This document shows positions 12,601-15,587 of a stretch of 15,587 nucleotides of DNA, piece after piece. A program made the translations under genes and the position numbers. Origin of the DNA: Chlamydiota bacterium (GTDB taxonomy: Bacteria > Chlamydiota > Chlamydiia > Chlamydiales > VGMA01). The stretch is from positions 1 through 15,587 of the forward strand of contig VGMA01000022.1 in NCBI GenBank assembly GCA_016866575.1. The letters are read 5' to 3'. Each line of letters opens with the position of its first letter. Positions within the stretch are counted from its first letter, which is position 1. The notes under the pieces were generated by a model. It worked only from the letters and a program-made list of their open reading frames with translations. It was not told the origin of the DNA and made no database searches.

Positions 12601-13782
12601 ATGGATATTCTAGCGATTCGGGCAGAAAAAGAATACGTCAAATTTGTTTTGATGGAATTTCATCGAAAAAAGATCCGTCTAGTTTCGATGAAAGAGTGTA
12701 AAAAAGATTTGATCGATATCGATGCTAAAAAAGCCTATATAGCTTCAGCGTTGAGCCCTGAAGATGTTTTGGTTCGAAAGATTGATTTGCCTTTAAAAAG
12801 CCGGCAGGCGATAAAAAAAGCGCTCCCATTCCAAATTGAGTCATTAATCCCTGAAGAAGCTAAGGTGATAACAAAGCTTTTACCTAAAAAAACTTCAACA
12901 GAGGTGCATTTATATGCTTTCAGAGAGACAAAGGTAAAAAAGCATCTTCTAGAGATGCAACAGATGGGTTTTGATCCTATTTTTGTCACCTCGATCCCTT
13001 TAGCTCTAGAGCAGTTTGCTAAACAATTTCTTCCGAAAAAAGAGCGGCTGATTGTCATGCATTTTGGCTGGCAAGAGTCTTATTACATCGATATTAAAGA
13101 GCAAACATCAAGAGTTGTTAGATTCGGTTTTAAAGATCTTTTAGATGCTGTAGAAATAAAGTACTTGAAAACTGATAACCTTAGCGCGACTCAATTATTA
13201 AGCCTAGTTCCTGAAATGGTTGCAAGTCGCTTAGCTAAAGAACATGAGCGTGTTCTTGATGCTCTAAAGAAAAATAGTGATACAGAAGTGTTTTCCATAG
13301 CATACACAGGGCATAAAGAAGCAGCTAGGGCTCTTTTACAAAAAGATATTGAAGAAGTAGATATTGTTTCTCATCTAGAGTTTGATGAGGAAATGATCGC
13401 TTCGTATGCAGTAGAAATAGGTATTGCGCTAGCAACAGAGACGAGTTTGCAGTTTCGTCAAAATTCAAAAAGAGCAAAAAAAGAGCTCAAAAGAGCCTTA
13501 TACCAAGTAATGCTGGCAGCCTCTTTTACCTTTTTCACCCTTTTTTCCTTTGTGCATCATGAATATATCCAAGAAAAGAAAGAAATCGGTAAACTTTATC
13601 AAGATGTAAGCTTTTCACAACAAATGAATTTGGATCAGATAAAAAAAGAGTATGTGAAAAGAAAACAAGAAGCGGCGCGCGTTTTGAAAGGGGAAACTGT
13701 TAGCAAAATACTTCGAGAAAATGGGCAAGAAAAGATCCGAAAAATTGAGTATATAGAAGGGAGAGTTTCTATTGAAAAATAA
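12601..13782 (+). CDS. GspL/PilM-like secretion-system assembly protein
   Basis: This 393-residue protein begins with a degenerate actin-like domain. Landmarks are DILAIRAEKEYVKFVLMEF at the start, SALSPEDVLVRKIDLPL (48-64), then SRQAIKKALPFQIESLIPE (67-85), the typical GspL/PilM region. LIVMHFGWQESYYIDI (150-165) and EIGIALATETSLQFRQ (272-287) follow. A single membrane helix (about 301-319) is followed by a charged coiled-coil tail. This is the GspL-like layout, equivalent to PilM joined to a PilN-type membrane part, linking the cytoplasmic ATPase to the inner-membrane platform of type II secretion or type IV pili. It heads a three-gene overlapping operon and seems to correspond to C. trachomatis CT646. 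Family membership is inferred from motifs and architecture. Confidence 0.65.
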   Translation: MDILAIRAEKEYVKFVLMEFHRKKIRLVSMKECKKDLIDIDAKKAYIASALSPEDVLVRKIDLPLKSRQAIKKALPFQIESLIPEEAKVITKLLPKKTSTEVHLYAFRETKVKKHLLEMQQMGFDPIFVTSIPLALEQFAKQFLPKKERLIVMHFGWQESYYIDIKEQTSRVVRFGFKDLLDAVEIKYLKTDNLSATQLLSLVPEMVASRLAKEHERVLDALKKNSDTEVFSIAYTGHKEAARALLQKDIEEVDIVSHLEFDEEMIASYAVEIGIALATETSLQFRQNSKRAKKELKRALYQVMLAASFTFFTLFSFVHHEYIQEKKEIGKLYQDVSFSQQMNLDQIKKEYVKRKQEAARVLKGETVSKILRENGQEKIRKIEYIEGRVSIEK

Positions 13783-14341
13783 ACTTTTATCCATCTTCAG
13801 TTTGTTTTTGCTCGCTTCACTTACAGCTACAATTTTTTATTATAGAGAATTTAAACGTCTTGGGTGTGAAAAGAAAGAGTTAACAAGGCTTAAGTCAGAA
13901 AAAATCGTTCTAGAGGACAAGGAAAAAGAGCATGCTTTATTTTTAAAAAAGTTTTCGCAAATTGAAGAGAATTTTTTAGAAAAGCATTTACAAACTCTTA
14001 CACTGCTAGAAAAAGAAAAACTTGCTCTAGATGAACTTTTTACTCAGCCGAGTTGGAGAAGCTATTTACCACTCAAAGAAAGAGCTCTTTTTTTAGAAGC
14101 TAACCAAATTCTTTTAGTCAAAAGTGAAGAGCATCAATTTTCAAAGTATGTAGAGCGTCACTACAAGCTTAGTAAACCTGTAGAGGTTTGTATGTCGGAT
14201 GTGCAAAAAATTCTTGATGTGATTGAAAAAGAAAAAATAGATGCCCCACAACTACAGATCAAAAAGTGGGTATTAGAAAAAAAACAAGAGGGTTTGTACT
14301 CTCTTGATATGGAAATAATAGAGCGTATTGGTCATGGATAA
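13772..14341 (+). CDS. GspM/PilO-like single-pass coiled-coil protein
   Basis: A 189-residue protein with a short basic N-terminus (KNK) and one membrane helix (about 5-24). A long charged coiled-coil region follows (about 28-90, rich in Glu/Lys/Leu), then a compact C-terminal domain (about 130-187). This topology matches GspM or PilO, which pair with GspL or PilN in the secretion inner-membrane platform. The sequence itself is too divergent for certainty. The start is TTG at 13772, overlapping the previous stop by 11 bases, with AAGGGAG about 8 bases upstream, so translation is probably coupled. It seems equivalent to CT647. Confidence 0.6.
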   Translation: MKNKLLSIFSLFLLASLTATIFYYREFKRLGCEKKELTRLKSEKIVLEDKEKEHALFLKKFSQIEENFLEKHLQTLTLLEKEKLALDELFTQPSWRSYLPLKERALFLEANQILLVKSEEHQFSKYVERHYKLSKPVEVCMSDVQKILDVIEKEKIDAPQLQIKKWVLEKKQEGLYSLDMEIIERIGHG

Positions 14342-15584
14342 AGCGAAAACATTTCTCTTAGCATCCCTTTTTTTAGTCGGGTGCACAGCAAAACAGCAGC
14401 ACAATCTCTCAAGCGTTCAACTAGTTGATCGCAACGGAATGAATGAAACAATCAGCGCTCAAGAGAAATTGGATAGCTTTGCTAAAATCAGTTACGAAAA
14501 CCCTCAGCCTTATCAAAAAGTTGTGCGCGTTTACAAAAAAGATCAAGAGGGAAAAGTCAAGGCTAGGGCAACAACGTATCACGAAAACGGTCAGATCTAC
14601 CAATATTTAGAAACAGTGAGTGGTAGAGCTAATGGTGTATACAAAGAGTGGTACTCTAACGGCAAGCTGCGCATGCAAGCATACGTCATAGAGGGATTGG
14701 GGGATTTAACTGAAGATGCGCAGTCTACTTGGGTTTTTGATAAAGATTGCTACGTTTTTGATCGCGATGGAAGTAAAATAGCAGAGATTTATTACCAAAA
14801 AGGATCTCTTGAAGGAACTTCCAAATACTACCATCCTAATGGGGCGCTTTCAAAGACGATCCCTTACAAAAAAGATCAAATTCACGGTGATCTAAAATTG
14901 TTTAAAGAAGATGGACAGCTGATTGCTAAAACTTCATATGTTGATGGTCTAAAACATGGCATAAGCTACCACGAAAAAGATCAAGATACTGCTTTTAAAG
15001 AAGAGGTGTATCAAAAAGGGTATCTTCTCGAAGGTAAATATTACAACTATCAAGATGAAATCATCGCAGAGATTGTAAAAGGATATGGAAAAAAAGCGGT
15101 ATTTGCTGAGGGTAGTTTAAAAAGCATGCATGAGTACAAACAAGGTATCATGGAGGGTGAAATGCTTTTTTTCAGAGAAGATGGCTCTTTAGAAAGTAAA
15201 CACTGCTTGCATCACGGTAAAAAAGAAGGACAAGAGATTGTTTACCATCCCTTCAGCTCTGAGCCTATGTTATCTGTGATGTGGCTAAACGATGAAATTC
15301 ACGGCACAGTCAGAACATGGTATCAAAATGGAAGGCTAGAAAGTGAACGTGAGATGAGCCACAACAAAAAGCAAGGGATGGGTTTAGCTTGGTATGAAGA
15401 TGGCTCTCTTATGCTTGTAGAAGATTATGAAAACGATCTTCTTATTTCCGGTAAGTATCTCAAAAAAGGGCAAGATGAACCTACTTCAAGAGTGATTGGA
15501 GGAAATGGGATCGCAACACTTTTCAATGCATCAGGAGAATTTTTGCGCAAGGTAGAGTATCGAAAAGGAAAACCTACAGAATAA
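14334..15584 (+). CDS. Lipoprotein with MORN-type (PF07661-like) repeats
   Basis: The product has a lipoprotein signal (KAKTFLLASLFLVGC, lipid-anchored cysteine at about 17) followed by about eight tandem repeats. Their pattern is roughly G-x-x-x-x-Y/F-x-x-x-G-x-L. Examples are TYHENGQIYQYLETVSGRAN, YKEWYSNGKLRMQAYVIEG, YYHPNGALSKTIPY, TWYQNGRLESEREMSHNKKQ and AWYEDGSLMLVEDYENDLL. These match the MORN_2 or YwqK-like repeats and likely form an extended beta structure. The 416-residue protein should be anchored in the periplasm or outer membrane. The frame opens at TTG 14328; I chose ATG 14334, which overlaps the preceding stop by 8 bases. It is co-transcribed with the GspL/GspM-like genes, so it may be a pilotin-like or accessory part of that machine. 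It seems equivalent to CT648. Confidence 0.75.
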   Translation: MDKAKTFLLASLFLVGCTAKQQHNLSSVQLVDRNGMNETISAQEKLDSFAKISYENPQPYQKVVRVYKKDQEGKVKARATTYHENGQIYQYLETVSGRANGVYKEWYSNGKLRMQAYVIEGLGDLTEDAQSTWVFDKDCYVFDRDGSKIAEIYYQKGSLEGTSKYYHPNGALSKTIPYKKDQIHGDLKLFKEDGQLIAKTSYVDGLKHGISYHEKDQDTAFKEEVYQKGYLLEGKYYNYQDEIIAEIVKGYGKKAVFAEGSLKSMHEYKQGIMEGEMLFFREDGSLESKHCLHHGKKEGQEIVYHPFSSEPMLSVMWLNDEIHGTVRTWYQNGRLESEREMSHNKKQGMGLAWYEDGSLMLVEDYENDLLISGKYLKKGQDEPTSRVIGGNGIATLFNASGEFLRKVEYRKGKPTE

Positions 15585-15587
15585 GCA

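Noticed and set aside
1..15587. CRISPR arrays, insertion sequences or phage genes
   Set aside because: No regularly spaced repeats, transposase motifs or terminal inverted repeats were seen.

Overview
The window looks like a chromosomal segment from a member of the phylum Chlamydiae, most probably an environmental or Simkania/Rhabdochlamydia-like lineage rather than Chlamydiaceae. Three things support this. (1) There is a signal-peptide-bearing, cysteine-rich MOMP-like porin. (2) The gene groups glmU-like/ispA and dus/yggT/GspL-like/GspM-like/MORN-lipoprotein match, as far as I recall, the C. trachomatis neighbourhoods CT629-CT628 and CT644-CT648, with recA (CT650 there) also in the window. 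(3) The DNA is AT-rich. A glucokinase gene, absent from Chlamydiaceae, argues for an environmental lineage. The species cannot be named from sequence reading alone.

Left part (1-3152): an accessory islet of four glycosyltransferase-like genes. In order they are the C-terminal end of a gene running off the left edge (+), a putative exported glycosyltransferase (-), a GT10-type fucosyltransferase with an N-terminal signal sequence (-), and a DxD-containing sugar transferase (+). The two minus-strand genes are separated by a perfect 19-bp hairpin that directly abuts the second gene's ribosome binding site.

Middle-left (3258-6125, all minus strand): tRNA-Pro(GGG), then a tightly packed run ung - rsm22-like - unknown 126-aa gene - dapA. 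The genes overlap or are separated by only a few bases, and dapA and rsm22 appear to start at TTG. This mixes DNA repair, ribosome assembly and peptidoglycan/lysine precursor synthesis.

Centre (6126-6458): the only large gene-free stretch. It holds a probable tRNA promoter, a perfect 14-bp palindrome, at least seven DnaA-box-like 9-mers on both strands and an AT-rich tract. Gene orientation and strand composition both switch here. I propose it as the chromosomal replication origin (oriC), the most interesting feature of the window.

Right part (6459-15584): glmU-like left-handed beta-helix protein and ispA (+), recA (-, its end overlapping the end of ispA by 15 bp), glucokinase and MOMP-like porin (+, closed by a strong terminator), and dus and yggT (-, overlapping). 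Divergently from yggT, with only 3 bp between start codons, runs a three-gene overlapping operon. It encodes a GspL/PilM-like protein, a GspM/PilO-like membrane coiled-coil protein and a lipoprotein made of MORN-type repeats, and is likely part of a secretion or envelope machine.
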